The notes under the pieces were generated by a model. It did not search any database, was not told the origin of the DNA, and saw nothing but the letters and a program-made list of their open reading frames with translations. Positions 62,666 through 64,000 of a stretch of 64,000 nt of DNA are shown piece after piece; positions within the stretch are counted from its first letter, which is position 1; every line of letters begins with the position of its first letter. Made by a program: the position numbers and the translations under genes. Source of the DNA: Hofstenia miamia (taxonomy: Eukaryota > Xenacoelomorpha > Acoela > Hofsteniidae); NCBI GenBank assembly GCA_900660155.1, contig CABFPE010000198.1:297383-361382 (forward strand), given 5' to 3'.

Positions 62666-64000
62666 GTGCCGCAGCTATTCGCGAACCCCGCAACTCTCCA
62701 TCAAATGCAACTATGCGATCATTTTTCAATGGTAAGTGTGTTTTCAACGTCATCGAGCTTTCAGACGCATTCTGGCATAATACACTCCCCTCTCTGCACC
62801 TTTAATACTCCGTTTGGAAGGTACCAGTGGAAAAGGCTACCCAATTGTCTTGCATTAGCTTCCGACAAGGCGCAACAAATGGTCGATGGGGTATTTGGGG
62901 ACCTACCAAATGTAATTGTCATTCATGATGATATATGTGTAGTGACTAATGATGAATCAAGTCACATCGAAGCCTTGTCTGCCGTTCATGAATGTGCCAT
63001 AATCAACAAAATATAATTCAACTTAAAGAAATTTCAATATAAATAAGAAAAAAGTAAAATACATGGGTTTTATGATAGGCAAAAATGGATCCCAAGCAGA
63101 TGAAGAAAAATCAGAGCTTCTAGGAATGGCAAATTTTCTATGTTCCTTTATTCTAAAATTATCAGACATAACGCATCCATTGAGAGATCTTACAAATGCA
63201 GAGCGCTATTGGAACTGGCAAGATGAGCACCCACTAGACTTTGAAAAAATATAATCTACTTTAATATCTCCTCCTGCATTGAAGCATTTTGATAAAGATT
63301 GCGCATTAACAGTTCTACAAGTGGATTCTTCTCAATATGGACTTCGAGCTTGTTTCATGCAAGAAGGAAGACTCTGCGAATACGCTCACACAGTGTGAAC
63401 CACAATATTTCCAGGTAGAAAAAGAACTTCTGACCATTGTATGTCAGAAATTCCATGAATACATCTGTGGTGTTCGCTTAGCAGTTCATACCGATAACAA
63501 ATCTCTGGAGACCCCTTCACAAGAGGGCTATCCACTTAGCACCTCCTAGGATTCAAAGACTCATGCTGGCGTTGCATACCTACCAAGATATTACATTGAT
63601 GTATACACCTGGAGAACAACTATTCGCCGCAGATACACTATCTCGAATTATTTTGCCAAATGAAGAAGTTGATCAATTGGCAAATGAACTGAATGATGAC
63701 TTAGCATGAGCTGTACACCAATTGGACATGGAAATTAATTCACTAGTAACAACAGAATTTTGCAATCTACTACGGAATTCAAGCCAGTCGAACACAAAAA
63801 TGAAGAGGCTACACGACTTTGTAAACACTCATTGGCCAGAACACGTATCTCTTGTTGAGCCAGCTCTCAAGACTTATTGGAAGATGCGATATAAATTGCA
63901 CATCAATAAAGGAATTCTAATGAGATCCAATCAGATCACAATACCATCTGAATTACAAAAGAATATTGTGGCACCAATACATGAATCACACAGCGGAGCT
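62666..64000 (+). mobile_element. Mirror copy of gypsy pol fossil E, cut by the window end
   Basis: RT (62666-63016), connection (63063-63254), RNase H (63337-63549) and the start of the integrase zinc-binding region are the mirror image of 56887-58221. Fossil, same breaks as its partner. Confidence 0.85.

Larger units (their letters stand above)
56887..64000. repeat. Inverted repeat, arms at least 3057 bp, centred on a 1000-N gap
   Basis: Positions p and 120887-p are complementary across the whole visible arm (56887-59943 against 60944-64000). Every ORF pair checked has exactly mirrored coordinates, so there is no indel, and the stretches compared base by base were identical. The right arm ends at the window edge. 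Confidence 0.97.

Overview
The window looks like AT-rich nuclear DNA of an invertebrate animal. The evidence is two host genes with GT-AG introns, weak codon bias, and a transposon load that mixes P-type, hAT, CR1/Jockey-type LINE and Ty3-type elements. The sequence does not let me name the species. It is a draft scaffold: there are N runs at 12021-12703, 43011-44010 and 59944-60943, and single Ns at 4770, 9163, 13255, 17820 and 35024. Several of these joins are flanked by duplicated sequence, so part of the apparent structure is probably assembly error.

Host genes. The last exon of a TPRKB (CGI121, KEOPS subunit) gene lies at 1369-1634. About 550 bp further on, the same strand carries a TRAF7 orthologue from 2183 to 32132. 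Eight coding exons encode an N-terminal tail, a RING finger, TRAF-type zinc fingers, a coiled coil and seven WD40 repeats. All junctions that can be checked keep frame. About 25-30 residues between the RING exon and the zinc-finger exon are missing, next to the N at 4770. A possible two-exon fragment of an unrecognised gene lies at 58680-58799 and 59747-59943.

TRAF7 introns as a transposon trap. Intron 3 holds a P-element relic (5176-6720) and a CR1/Jockey-type LINE (6845-9690). Intron 4 (17 kb) holds a composite hAT insertion with an 8-bp target duplication (10981-18653), a second copy of the same LINE split by a retroelement (19922-23720), and further LINE and hAT remnants (23735-26060). 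Intron 7 holds a very short hAT-like MITE (31012-31176).

33-42.7 kb is a LINE graveyard. One LINE carries an SGNH/esterase-type ORF1 and a TTC-repeat tail, and is interrupted by a 1.06-kb non-autonomous DNA element. 42.7-58.2 kb is a nest of broken Ty3/gypsy-type fossils in which two related 161-bp LTRs face each other. From 56887 to the window end the sequence is an indel-free inverted repeat centred on a 1000-N gap.

No clear new biological system is visible. The best leads are the composite hAT structure, the gap-centred palindrome, the TPRKB-TRAF7 spacing with a splice acceptor just before the TRAF7 start codon, and several small foldback or palindromic sequences.
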